Assembly: GCA_947480815.1 (NCBI GenBank)
Contig: CANKEA010000019.1
Span: forward strand, 1-11,318
Direction of reading: 5' to 3'
DNA length: 11,318 nucleotides
DNA from: Caulobacterales bacterium
GTDB lineage: Bacteria; Pseudomonadota; Alphaproteobacteria; Caulobacterales; Caulobacteraceae
Positions 1-5,924 of the stretch are shown here, piece by piece (the stretch's first letter is position 1; each line of letters opens with the position of its first letter). The notes beneath the pieces were generated by a model, which was given only the letters and a program-made list of their open reading frames with translations, had not been told where the DNA came from and did not search any database. The translations under genes and the position numbers were made by a program.

Positions 1-29
1 AAACGCCGCCCGGAGGTCCGAACGGCGTC
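1..29 (-). terminator. Probable rho-independent terminator of the DUF6644 operon
   Basis: Arms ACGCCG (3-8) and CGGCGT (23-28) pair. A smaller nested hairpin, CGGA (11-14) with TCCG (17-20), lies inside. Read on the minus strand, the stem lies about 45 bases after the stop codon of the downstream DUF6644 gene and is followed by TTT at the window edge. The full U-tract, if there is one, falls outside the window, so the call is tentative. Confidence 0.5.
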
Positions 30-71
30 TTGTCTTGACTGCAGTCACCGCCCAGAGCGGCCAGCCGGGGA

Positions 72-605
72 TCAGCCGTCGGTCGAGCCACCAAACAGGC
101 TGGACGACCCCTGGAAGGCCACGATGAGGCGGCCCGCGACGATCACCAGCACCCAAATGGTCAAGGACGCGAGCGCCGAAATCTTCATGCCAAGGTCCGG
201 CGACTTACCCTCGGCGGCATAGGCATGCAGCTTCTTGTCTTCGACCAGGGTGAAGAACAGGGCGTTCAGCCCTGCGAGAGCCACTAGGATCATCTTGATC
301 TTGAAGGCCCAGTTCGCCCAAAGCTGGAACGGCTGGAAACAAAAAAAGCACAGGCCTGTGAAGGCGTTGATACAGAAACCGATGATGACCCAAGGCAAGA
401 ACGCCAGACACTTGTCGAGTGGGATTCGCTTAGCAAAACCCAGCACACGCAGGTCGACCACCAAGAGCCCGCCAAACAGCAGCGAAAATCCCAGGAAGTG
501 CAGGCAGAGAAAGTAGGTGTAGAGCCACGATGAATTCCGAATGATCGTCCCCAAGGGGAGGTCATGGAGCATCTGCAGCACGGGATGCATTTCAGCAGGG
601 GTCAT
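72..605 (-). CDS. DUF6644-like four-helix membrane protein, second of a tandem pair
   Basis: Predicted integral inner-membrane protein of 177 residues with about four hydrophobic segments (roughly 28-52, 68-90, 98-120 and 140-165). Family resemblance is to DUF6644, which has no established biochemical role. It shares with its upstream neighbour the pattern F-L-x-x-H-x-x-G followed by D-x-R-x-L-G-F-A-K and P, then N-W-A-F-x-x-K-M, and a final helix containing I-W-x-x-x-I-V-A-G-R-L-I. The histidine at residue 36 sits inside the first helix and could be a haem or metal ligand, but that is only inference. The ATG overlaps the TGA of the upstream gene by one base (TGATG), so translation is probably coupled. 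The pair most likely acts together, perhaps as a heterodimer. Membrane location and paralogy are visible in the sequence; function is unknown. Confidence 0.85.
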   Translation of the reverse strand: MTPAEMHPVLQMLHDLPLGTIIRNSSWLYTYFLCLHFLGFSLLFGGLLVVDLRVLGFAKRIPLDKCLAFLPWVIIGFCINAFTGLCFFCFQPFQLWANWAFKIKMILVALAGLNALFFTLVEDKKLHAYAAEGKSPDLGMKISALASLTIWVLVIVAGRLIVAFQGSSSLFGGSTDG

Positions 606-1135
606 CAGAAGGCGCTCCCACCCAGCGCGAAGCTGTCGTTGATGTAGGCGATCAAGCGGCCCGCGACGATGGCCATGGTCCAGATCACCAGCGAGGCGAT
701 GGCGAGGTAGCGAAGGCTCTTGGTCACGACGGGTTCGCCCATCGCGTCAGCCTCGGCGTCAGTGGCGTGGGTGTAAGCTGGGAAGTTGAGCTGACGCGAC
801 ATCAACCAAGCGGAGATTACGCCCAGAACCACACAGGTCATCTTCATAATGAAAGCCCAGTTCACGCTGAGCCGCGATGCGTCAGCCGCAAACAGGATGA
901 TCCCCGAGATAGCGTTGATGATGAAACCGCCCCAGGCCCATGTCATCAGCTTGCTGAAGCTGGAAACCGGGAACGACTTAGCAAAACCCAGGATGCGGAC
1001 ATCGAGCATGACAAGCACGCCCAGGACCACGGCGAGGCCGATGGAATGGAAGGCCAGAAAGACCGGAAAGCCCCATTCGGACTCCTGAATCCATGTGCTG
1101 ATTGGCCAAGCTGTAAGCCATTCTAGGAACTGCAT
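605..1135 (-). CDS. DUF6644-like four-helix membrane protein, first of a tandem pair
   Basis: Predicted integral membrane protein of 176 residues with about four transmembrane helices, paralogous to the gene that follows it. Shared landmarks are F-H-S-I-G near residue 29, D-V-R-I-L-G-F-A-K at 45-53, N-W-A-F-I-M-K-M at 92-99, and I-W-T-M-A-I-V-A-G-R-L-I at 151-162. The family looks like DUF6644, whose members have no assigned reaction. The conserved His at residue 30 in the first helix lies where a haem-binding membrane protein might have a ligand; this is speculative. An AGGAGG motif lies about 11 bases upstream of the ATG. It is the promoter-proximal gene of a two-gene unit; a TTGACA box and a palindromic operator-like site lie 145-195 bases upstream. 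The stop overlaps the next start by one base. Confidence 0.85.
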   Translation of the reverse strand: MQFLEWLTAWPISTWIQESEWGFPVFLAFHSIGLAVVLGVLVMLDVRILGFAKSFPVSSFSKLMTWAWGGFIINAISGIILFAADASRLSVNWAFIMKMTCVVLGVISAWLMSRQLNFPAYTHATDAEADAMGEPVVTKSLRYLAIASLVIWTMAIVAGRLIAYINDSFALGGSAF

Positions 1136-1279
1136 CTACTTATCTGCCTCCTCATTACCGCATGGACTTATACGACTGCCCATGGAGTTACCCTCCATTT
1201 ATCGGTCAGGATACGAGCATCAATGCGATCATCAAACGACTGCCGAAACAGCCGAAATTCGCAAGATAAGGATGCAATG

Positions 1280-1304
1280 ATGTCCCTTTTCGATAGAGGG
1301 ACAT
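1280..1304. promoter_or_regulatory. Operator-like palindrome upstream of the DUF6644 operon
   Basis: Perfect 8-base arms ATGTCCCT (1280-1287) and AGGGACAT (1297-1304) surround a 9-base centre. One G-T and one A-T match extend the arms to ten bases. The site overlaps the expected -10 and start region of the minus-strand TTGACA promoter, the usual place for a repressor operator. The regulator is not in the window and its family cannot be named. A role as an RNA hairpin in the leader is the alternative. Confidence 0.5.
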
Positions 1305-1329
1305 ATCGACTTTCAAACAGCCGTGTCAA
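1300..1329 (-). promoter_or_regulatory. Candidate promoter of the DUF6644 operon
   Basis: A perfect consensus -35 hexamer TTGACA lies at 1329-1324 on the minus strand. The -10 is less clear: TATGTC (1305-1300, 18-base spacer), ATATGT (17) and GATATG (16) are the options. It would give a 5' leader of about 155 bases before the first DUF6644 gene. The -35 is strong; the -10 and the exact start are guesses. Confidence 0.4.
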
Positions 1330-1410
1330 TCGACTCACCCCTCCGTATATTCCCCTAATGAGCCCCTGAAGCGGGGCTTGGGCGCCCCCGGCCACAGGTT
1401 ACGCTGCGGG

Positions 1411-1455
1411 CCAAAAGCAACGGCGGGCACCTTTGCCAGGTCCCCGCCGCGTTGA
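1411..1455 (-). terminator. dctA: Rho-independent terminator of dctA
   Basis: On the minus strand, about 30 bases after the dctA stop, the arms CGGCGGG (1449-1443) and CCCGCCG (1427-1421) form a GC-rich stem. Inside it ACC pairs with GGT around a seven-base loop. The descending side is followed by TTGCTTTT (1420-1413), a short interrupted U-tract. The form and position fit an intrinsic terminator. Confidence 0.7.
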
Positions 1456-1478
1456 TTTCAGTCGGTAAAAACAGAGCG

Positions 1479-2786
1479 CTAGTGCGCGCCGCCACGAATG
1501 ATCGGCTTGCCTTGAAGTTCCAGTTCCTCAACGTAGCCTGGGCCGCGCTTGAGCTCGAGCTGGAGCTTGTCGCGGTCGAGCTCGCCTTCCCAGGCGGCCA
1601 CCACCAGGGCGGCAACGCCATTACCGGTCAGATTCACCAGAGCGCGGCACTGGCTCATGAAACGGTCGATACCGACCAGGATGGCGATCGCCGCGACAGG
1701 GATCGTTGGAACCACGGCCAGGGTTGCCGCCAGCACGATGAAGCCCGCGCCGGTGACGCCCGTGGCACCCTTGGACGTCAGCATCGCCACGACCAGGAGG
1801 GTGGCGATCTGGGTGGCGCTCAGGTGAGTGTTGGTCGCCTGGGCCAGGAACAGAGTAGCCAGGGTCATGTAGATGTTGGTGCCGTCCAGGTTGAAGCTAT
1901 ACCCGGCTGGAATCACCAGCCCAACAACCGGCTTGGAGGCACCCAGGCGCTCCATCTTTTCCATCAACTGCGGCAGCACGGTCTCTGACGAGGACGTGCC
2001 GAGCACGCTGAACAGCTCTTCGCGGATGTAAGCAATGTAGCGGAACACCGAGAAACCGGACAAGGCGCAGACTGCGCCCAGCACCACGACGATGAAGACA
2101 ATCGAGGTCAGGTAGAAGGCCCCGATCAGGAACCCGAGCTGGATCAGCGCGTGGATACCGAATTTACCGATGGTGAAGCCCATGGCTCCGAAGGCCGCGA
2201 GCGGCGCGATCTTCACGATGATATGGATCATGCCGAAGAAGATCTTCGAGATGCTTTCCAGCCCGTGGGCGATCTTGGTCCCGGTCTCACCCAAGCGGGT
2301 GCAGACCACACCGGTGAAGATGGCGATAACCAAGGTCTGCAGGATGTCGCCGTTGGCCAGAGCGCCGAAGAAGCTCGTCGGCACCAGGTGCATCAGATAG
2401 TCGATCGGCTTCATTTCTGCGGCCTTGCCGACATATTCGGCCGCGATCTTGGGATCGAGCGACTTGACGTCGATATTGAAGCCGTTGCCGGGGTGCAGCA
2501 CGAACGCCGCCGCCAGACCGACAAACAGGGCGAAGGTTGAGATCACCTCGAAATAAATCAGCGCCTTGCCGCCGACGCGGCCCAACTGTTTGAGGTTGCT
2601 CATGTGGGCGATGCCGCCGGCCACGGTGCAGAACACCAGCGGTGCGATAACCATCTTCACCAGATTAACGAAGATGTCGCCGAGCGGTTTCAGGTCGACA
2701 CCGATCTTCGGCCATAGCCAGCCGACCAGGGACCCCAGGATGATCCCGATGATCACCTGCACGTAGATCAACTTAAGAAATCGCAC
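1479..2786 (-). CDS. dctA: DctA-type C4-dicarboxylate:cation symporter
   Basis: Secondary transporter of the DAACS family (Pfam SDF, PF00375), 435 residues, the usual length. It is expected to bring succinate, fumarate or malate across the inner membrane with protons or sodium. The family landmarks are present in order: the serine-rich tip of hairpin 1 (S-S-S-E-T at 265-269), N-L-D-G-T at 299-303, S-K-G-A-T-G-V-T-G at 338-346, and the substrate-binding helix [17 protein letters not shown] at 374-390. Arg381 is in the position that contacts the substrate side chain or second carboxylate in relatives. The match to E. coli DctA through this half is close, favouring dicarboxylates over glutamate, though aspartate is possible. 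The start is GTG, with GAGG five bases upstream; the N-terminal residues line up with the family. It has its own terminator and an inverted repeat upstream. No DctB/DctD pair is in view. Confidence 0.9.
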   Translation of the reverse strand: MRFLKLIYVQVIIGIILGSLVGWLWPKIGVDLKPLGDIFVNLVKMVIAPLVFCTVAGGIAHMSNLKQLGRVGGKALIYFEVISTFALFVGLAAAFVLHPGNGFNIDVKSLDPKIAAEYVGKAAEMKPIDYLMHLVPTSFFGALANGDILQTLVIAIFTGVVCTRLGETGTKIAHGLESISKIFFGMIHIIVKIAPLAAFGAMGFTIGKFGIHALIQLGFLIGAFYLTSIVFIVVVLGAVCALSGFSVFRYIAYIREELFSVLGTSSSETVLPQLMEKMERLGASKPVVGLVIPAGYSFNLDGTNIYMTLATLFLAQATNTHLSATQIATLLVVAMLTSKGATGVTGAGFIVLAATLAVVPTIPVAAIAILVGIDRFMSQCRALVNLTGNGVAALVVAAWEGELDRDKLQLELKRGPGYVEELELQGKPIIRGGAH

Positions 2787-2876
2787 CTTGGCCTCGCGTC
2801 ATGTTGTCTGAGCCACCCATTCTCGGATGGGTTTGAGTGATCCTTAGAGCATAGCCGCCCACTGAAACGAAGGCGG

Positions 2877-2902
2877 ATTTTCCGACAGTCGCGCCGGAAA
2901 AT
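2877..2902. promoter_or_regulatory. Inverted repeat upstream of dctA, possible operator
   Basis: Perfect arms ATTTTCCG (2877-2884) and CGGAAAAT (2895-2902) are separated by ten bases. The repeat lies about 90-115 bases upstream of the dctA start and about 40-65 bases after the stop of the SDR gene. AT-rich outer ends and a two-turn symmetry suit a dimeric regulator controlling dctA. It could instead fold as a hairpin at the end of the SDR transcript, but a proper U-tract is missing. A weaker stem-loop, ACCCAT (2815-2820) with ATGGGT (2827-2832), lies between it and dctA. Confidence 0.4.
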
Positions 2903-2942
2903 AACCAAGGTGCCCAGGTTTGAAAACTTATAACGGCGACAT

Positions 2943-3866
2943 CTACGGCGGCGGCCAGTGAAACACCTCGGCCTGATTCTCCAGACTGTAGAAGTCCGCC
3001 GACAGTTCCTGCAGGGCGCGCTCAGCAATCGTCTGGGGTGACCAGCCGTTTTCCTCGGTCACGCTACGCAAGGGCCGTGGCTGGCTCATCAGAATGATCT
3101 CATTGCCTCGCGCAACGAACACCTGGCCGGTCACGGCCTTGGCGGCCGGCGAAGCCAGGGTCACGGCCAGCTGGGCGACCTGCTCGGGCCGCATGCGCGA
3201 ACGCATCTGCTCGACCCACTGGGCGGTGGCCTCGTCGGCCTGATCTAGCGGGATGGTGTCGATCATGCGGGTCCAGGCAAAGGGCGAAACGACGTTGCTC
3301 CGCACGCCCTTGAACTTGCCCTCTATCGCCAGGATACGTGACAGCCCCGCCACGCCCATCTTGGCCGCCGCATAGTTGGCCTGCCCGGCCTGGCCAATCA
3401 GGCCGCTGGTGGAACTGAAGAAGACGAAAGCGCCTTCGCCCTGATCCCGAAAATGGCCCACAGCGGCGCGGGCCAGGTTGAAGGCACCGCCCAGATGCAC
3501 GGCCAACACCGCGTCCCAGTCCTGCGGATCCATCTTGTGGAACATGCCGTCGCACAGAAAACCGGCTGGATTAATCACAGAATAAAGGCCGCCAAATTCA
3601 TCGACAGCCTGCTCGACCATTCGCGCGGCCGCCGCGCGGTCGGCCACGCTGTCGGTATTGGCCACCGCATGCCCGCCAGCGGCGATAATTTCGGCAACGG
3701 TCTGGTGCGCCGGCCCTTCGCTCGCTCCCTGACCCGAAACGGCCACGCCCAAGTCGTTGACCACGACACAGGCCCCCTGGGCCGCGGCCAGCAGGGCGCA
3801 GGCCTTGCCGATGCCGCCGCCCGCCCCGGTGACCAGAACCACCTTGCCTTCGAGAACGCCTGTCAT
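2943..3866 (-). CDS. Short-chain dehydrogenase, HSD17B4-like
   Basis: NAD(P)-dependent oxidoreductase of the classical SDR superfamily, 307 residues, about 50 longer than a minimal SDR because of a C-terminal extension. The Rossmann glycine motif T-G-A-G-G-G-I-G is at 13-20. The acidic D38 after strand 2 (V-V-N-D-L-G) suggests NAD rather than NADP. Catalytic residues appear to be Ser152, Tyr165 and Lys169 (Y-A-A-A-K). The segment V-V-N-D-L-G, the V-A-N-x-D-S-V region and A-V-H-L match the 3-hydroxyacyl-CoA dehydrogenase domain of peroxisomal multifunctional enzyme 2 (HSD17B4), so a hydroxyacyl-CoA or steroid-like substrate is plausible. The canonical N-N-A-G is N-P-A-G (99-102) here. His124 stands in the place of the tetrad Asn, as in HSD17B4 itself. 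GGGAGG lies just upstream of the ATG. It is divergent from the GlcG-like gene. The exact substrate is unknown. Confidence 0.88.
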   Translation of the reverse strand: MTGVLEGKVVLVTGAGGGIGKACALLAAAQGACVVVNDLGVAVSGQGASEGPAHQTVAEIIAAGGHAVANTDSVADRAAAARMVEQAVDEFGGLYSVINPAGFLCDGMFHKMDPQDWDAVLAVHLGGAFNLARAAVGHFRDQGEGAFVFFSSTSGLIGQAGQANYAAAKMGVAGLSRILAIEGKFKGVRSNVVSPFAWTRMIDTIPLDQADEATAQWVEQMRSRMRPEQVAQLAVTLASPAAKAVTGQVFVARGNEIILMSQPRPLRSVTEENGWSPQTIAERALQELSADFYSLENQAEVFHWPPP

Positions 3867-3994
3867 GAATCCCTCCCAAATTTGCGAAAGTTGCCGCTAA
3901 GCGCGTCATGGTTCGTTGGAATTCAGCTAAACTGCCCCACGCGGTCGCAACCGAAGATCGCAGCCGTTTCCAAAAGCCTCTGGATGCAGCGTGC

Positions 3995-4023
3995 TTGAAC
4001 AGTCGCAAATTGCCTGCTGCATT
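3995..4023 (+). promoter_or_regulatory. Weak candidate promoter for the GlcG-like gene
   Basis: TTGAAC (3995-4000) and TGCATT (4018-4023) are separated by 17 bases, and the ATG follows about 50 bases later. The -35 is good, the -10 poor. It lies in the 208-base divergent region shared with the SDR gene, in which no other clear box was seen. Confidence 0.25.
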
Positions 4024-4074
4024 TCGATGCCCAGACAAATCCCGTCTACAAAGATATCCGCAAAGGATCACCTC

Positions 4075-4608
4075 ATGAAACTTATTCCGACCCTCGCTTG
4101 CCTCAGCGGTGCCGTGATGCTGGCCGGAGCCGCCATGGCCCAGGCACCCGCAACCCCGGCTGCGCCCCGCCCCGCAGGCTTGGCCCCGCCCGCCCGCGGC
4201 CCCAGCCTAACCCTATCTATGGAAGCCGCGCAGGAGGCCCTGGCGGTTTGCGACAAGGCCGGGTTCAAGGTCAGCGCGACCGTACTGGACTCCGCCGGCA
4301 TTCAAAAAGTGCTGCTGGCCGCCGATGGTGCCGGGATGCGACCGGTCACGTCTTCGACCGCCAAGGCGCTGAATGTGATCAAGACCGGCCACGCCTCGTC
4401 GGTATCTCAGGCCCAGGCCGAGAAGGACCCGGCCTATGCGGCCGAGGTCGCTAAGGACGCGACCCAGATGGCCCGTGCCGGTGCCGTGCCCCTGATGGTC
4501 GGTGGTACGCTGATCGGTGCCATCGGCGTTGGCGGTGCCAACCCCAGCACTCAAGACGAGACCTGCGCCAAGGCCGGTGCCGACAAGATCACGGCGCGAC
4601 TGAACTAG
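4075..4608 (+). CDS. Exported GlcG/HbpS-family protein
   Basis: Predicted periplasmic protein of 177 residues. An N-terminal signal peptide (Lys2, hydrophobic core 5-20, likely cut after A-M-A-Q-A near residue 24) is followed by a Pro/Ala-rich linker (about 25-43) and a single GlcG/HbpS domain (PF03928, formerly DUF336) at about 44-177. Typical motifs are A-L-N-V-I-K-T-G at 98-105 and the glycine-rich end V-P-L-M-V-G-G-T-L-I-G-A-I-G-V-G-G-A, then Q-D-E-T-C-A. Family members have been linked to haem binding (Streptomyces HbpS) or occur near glycolate and propanediol genes; no enzymatic reaction is established here. An in-frame ATG exists at 3991, but the start at 4075 is chosen because AAAGGA lies seven bases upstream and it begins a proper signal peptide. 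The stop is one base from the stop of the convergent transporter gene, leaving no room for a terminator between them. Confidence 0.88.
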   Translation: MKLIPTLACLSGAVMLAGAAMAQAPATPAAPRPAGLAPPARGPSLTLSMEAAQEALAVCDKAGFKVSATVLDSAGIQKVLLAADGAGMRPVTSSTAKALNVIKTGHASSVSQAQAEKDPAYAAEVAKDATQMARAGAVPLMVGGTLIGAIGVGGANPSTQDETCAKAGADKITARLN

Positions 4609-4609
4609 G

Positions 4610-5647
4610 CTACTGCTCCGCCGCCTTCGCCGCGTCAGTATCGACCGGGGCGAGGGCGGCGGCGATGCGCTCGCCTTCCGCCGCATAGCGCCGCGCCAAC
4701 ACCGCACACAGCATCAGTTGCATCTGGTGGAACAGCATCAACGGCAGGATGATCGCCCCCACCATCGGGGCTGGAAACAGAACCCCCGCCATAGGCACGC
4801 CAGAGGCCAGGGTTTTCTTACTGCCGCAGAACACGATCGAGATCTGGTCCTCGCGTGAAAAGCCCAGCGCCTTGCCGGCGACAGTGGTCGCGACCACCAC
4901 CACTGCCAAGATCACAACATCGATGATCAGTACGGCCATGAAGTCCTGACCGGTCAGCTTGTGCCAGATGCCCTCGACCACAGCCGCGCTAAAGGCGGTG
5001 TAGATCACCAGCAGGATCGACGTCCGGTCGACCATGGCGACCTGTTTTTTAAACCGGTTGAGAAAGCCCACTAGCAAAGGTCGGCACAGGTGCCCGGCGA
5101 TGAATGGAAGCAATAGCTGCTCGACGATACTCTTGATCGCATCGGCTGCGCCGGCACCGTTGCCGCCTACCCCGCCGCCTGTGCTCAGAAAAATGCCGAC
5201 GAAGGCCGGTGTGATGAACACGCCCAGGATGTTCGACAGGGTGGCGCTGCAAATTGCCGCCGGCAGGTTGCCGCCCGCGATGGCCGTGAACGCAATCGAA
5301 GACTGCACGGTGGAGGGAAGCAGGCAGAGGAACACCACGCCCGCTAGGATCGTCGGGTTGACGAACGATTCGATCAGCGCCCGCGCACCCAGACCCAGCA
5401 GGGGAAACAGGATAAAGGTGCTCGCCAGGACCAGCAGGTGCAGGCGCCAGTGGCCGATGCCCGAAAATACCGCCTCACGCGATAGCTTGGCACCGTGGGT
5501 AAAGAACAACAGGCCGATCGCGAAGTCGGTGACATAGCCCATCAAATGGGCGAACGCACCACGGCACGGCAGGAAGCTGGCCAGCAGGACGACACTGACC
5601 AGAATGACCAGAAAGGGGTCGAGGACTTTGAATACGCGCTGCAACAT
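4610..5647 (-). CDS. SLC10A7/YfeH-like bile acid:sodium symporter family transporter
   Basis: Polytopic inner-membrane protein of 345 residues with about ten hydrophobic segments, matching the SBF-like group (PF13593) that includes YfeH and eukaryotic SLC10A7/Rch1. Landmarks are G-L-L-F-F-T-H-G-A-K-L in the second helix region, C-L-L-P-S-T-V-Q-S-S-I-A-F-T followed by A-G-G-N-L-P-A-A and L-S-N-I-L-G-V in the crossover region, and G-S-K-K-T-L-A-S-G-V-P near the end. Substrates of bacterial members are poorly known; sodium-coupled uptake of an organic anion is the general expectation. The frame is open back to a TTG at 5740, but the ATG at 5647 is preferred. It puts a hydrophobic helix right after a short basic N-terminus and has GAGG eight bases upstream. 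This ATG overlaps the TAA of the short interrupted frame upstream (TAATG), suggesting that the two were once, or still are, translationally coupled. Confidence 0.87.
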   Translation of the reverse strand: MLQRVFKVLDPFLVILVSVVLLASFLPCRGAFAHLMGYVTDFAIGLLFFTHGAKLSREAVFSGIGHWRLHLLVLASTFILFPLLGLGARALIESFVNPTILAGVVFLCLLPSTVQSSIAFTAIAGGNLPAAICSATLSNILGVFITPAFVGIFLSTGGGVGGNGAGAADAIKSIVEQLLLPFIAGHLCRPLLVGFLNRFKKQVAMVDRTSILLVIYTAFSAAVVEGIWHKLTGQDFMAVLIIDVVILAVVVVATTVAGKALGFSREDQISIVFCGSKKTLASGVPMAGVLFPAPMVGAIILPLMLFHQMQLMLCAVLARRYAAEGERIAAALAPVDTDAAKAAEQ

Positions 5648-5877
5648 TACCCGCCTCTGTAGACCGAATAGCCGTAGGGATTGATCAAGATCGGCACGTT
5701 GTAAGGCGCCAGCGCGTTGTCGCCACCAAACCAGTCGCAACGCGCCATCGCGCGCCGTCCTGCCTCAGCTTCAGCCGGGATCATAAGCATATGAGGGCCA
5801 CCGTTGCGTTTCCTTGCGGCCTAGGTTTGCACAGAGGTGCCGCTTTGAGCGACATCGGCGAGGATATTATTTCTCAT
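5647..5877 (-). pseudogene. Amber-interrupted short frame with a 5-hydroxyisourate hydrolase-like C-terminus
   Basis: An ATG at 5877 with AGGA seven bases upstream opens an 18-codon frame that ends in TAG (5823-5821). The same frame then runs 57 codons without a stop to a TAA (5649-5647) that overlaps the ATG of the transporter gene. The last residues, Y-N-V-P-I-L-I-N-P-Y-G-Y-S-V-Y-R-G-G, resemble the conserved end of 5-hydroxyisourate hydrolase (transthyretin family, PF00576), which typically reads Y-H-V-P-L-L-L-S-P-Y-G-Y-S-T-Y-R-G-S. Full-length enzymes are about 105-120 residues. Here only about 20 residues match; the N-terminal H-V-L-D motif and the middle strands are not seen. It may be a decayed and truncated gene, or a 47-residue small protein started at the ATG at 5790, where no good ribosome binding site is visible. 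The frame and overlap are seen directly; the family link is inference from one motif. Confidence 0.4.
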
Positions 5878-5924
5878 AAGACTTTCCTGCTTGGCGAGTG
5901 AACGACCCTGCTAAAGGTACGAGC

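Larger units (their letters stand above)
1136..1478. other. Intergenic control region between dctA and the DUF6644 pair
   Basis: This 343-base gap has no convincing gene. On the minus strand it contains the dctA terminator (near 1411-1455), a short hairpin with arms AGCCCC (1361-1366) and GGGGCT (1373-1378), a TTGACA box (1324-1329), and a long palindrome (1280-1304). About 145 bases of leader follow before the first DUF6644 start. ATCGACT occurs twice, at 1305-1311 and 1329-1335, 24 bases apart and flanking the promoter spacer. A 32-codon frame at 1206-1304 (minus) could be a leader peptide but lacks a clear ribosome binding site. Confidence 0.6.

Noticed and set aside
1206..1304. 32-codon leader-peptide frame before the DUF6644 operon
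   Set aside because: Its ATG lies inside the palindrome and probably at or before the transcription start, with no good ribosome binding site.
1168..1395. 75-codon minus-strand frame in the intergenic region
   Set aside because: It begins with GTG near the hairpins, has no ribosome binding site, runs through the promoter and palindrome, and shows no protein-like motif.
1452..1988. Long plus-strand frame antisense to dctA
   Set aside because: Its composition is that of a shadow of the GC-rich gene on the other strand; dctA is unmistakable.
3991..4074. Upstream ATG for the GlcG-like protein
   Set aside because: It would bury the signal peptide behind 28 residues; the ATG at 4075 has a good ribosome binding site.
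5648..5740. 31-residue N-terminal extension of the SBF-like transporter from a TTG
   Set aside because: The extension is Arg/Gln-rich and out of frame with the hydroxyisourate hydrolase-like tail; the ATG at 5647 has a GAGG and starts just before the first helix.
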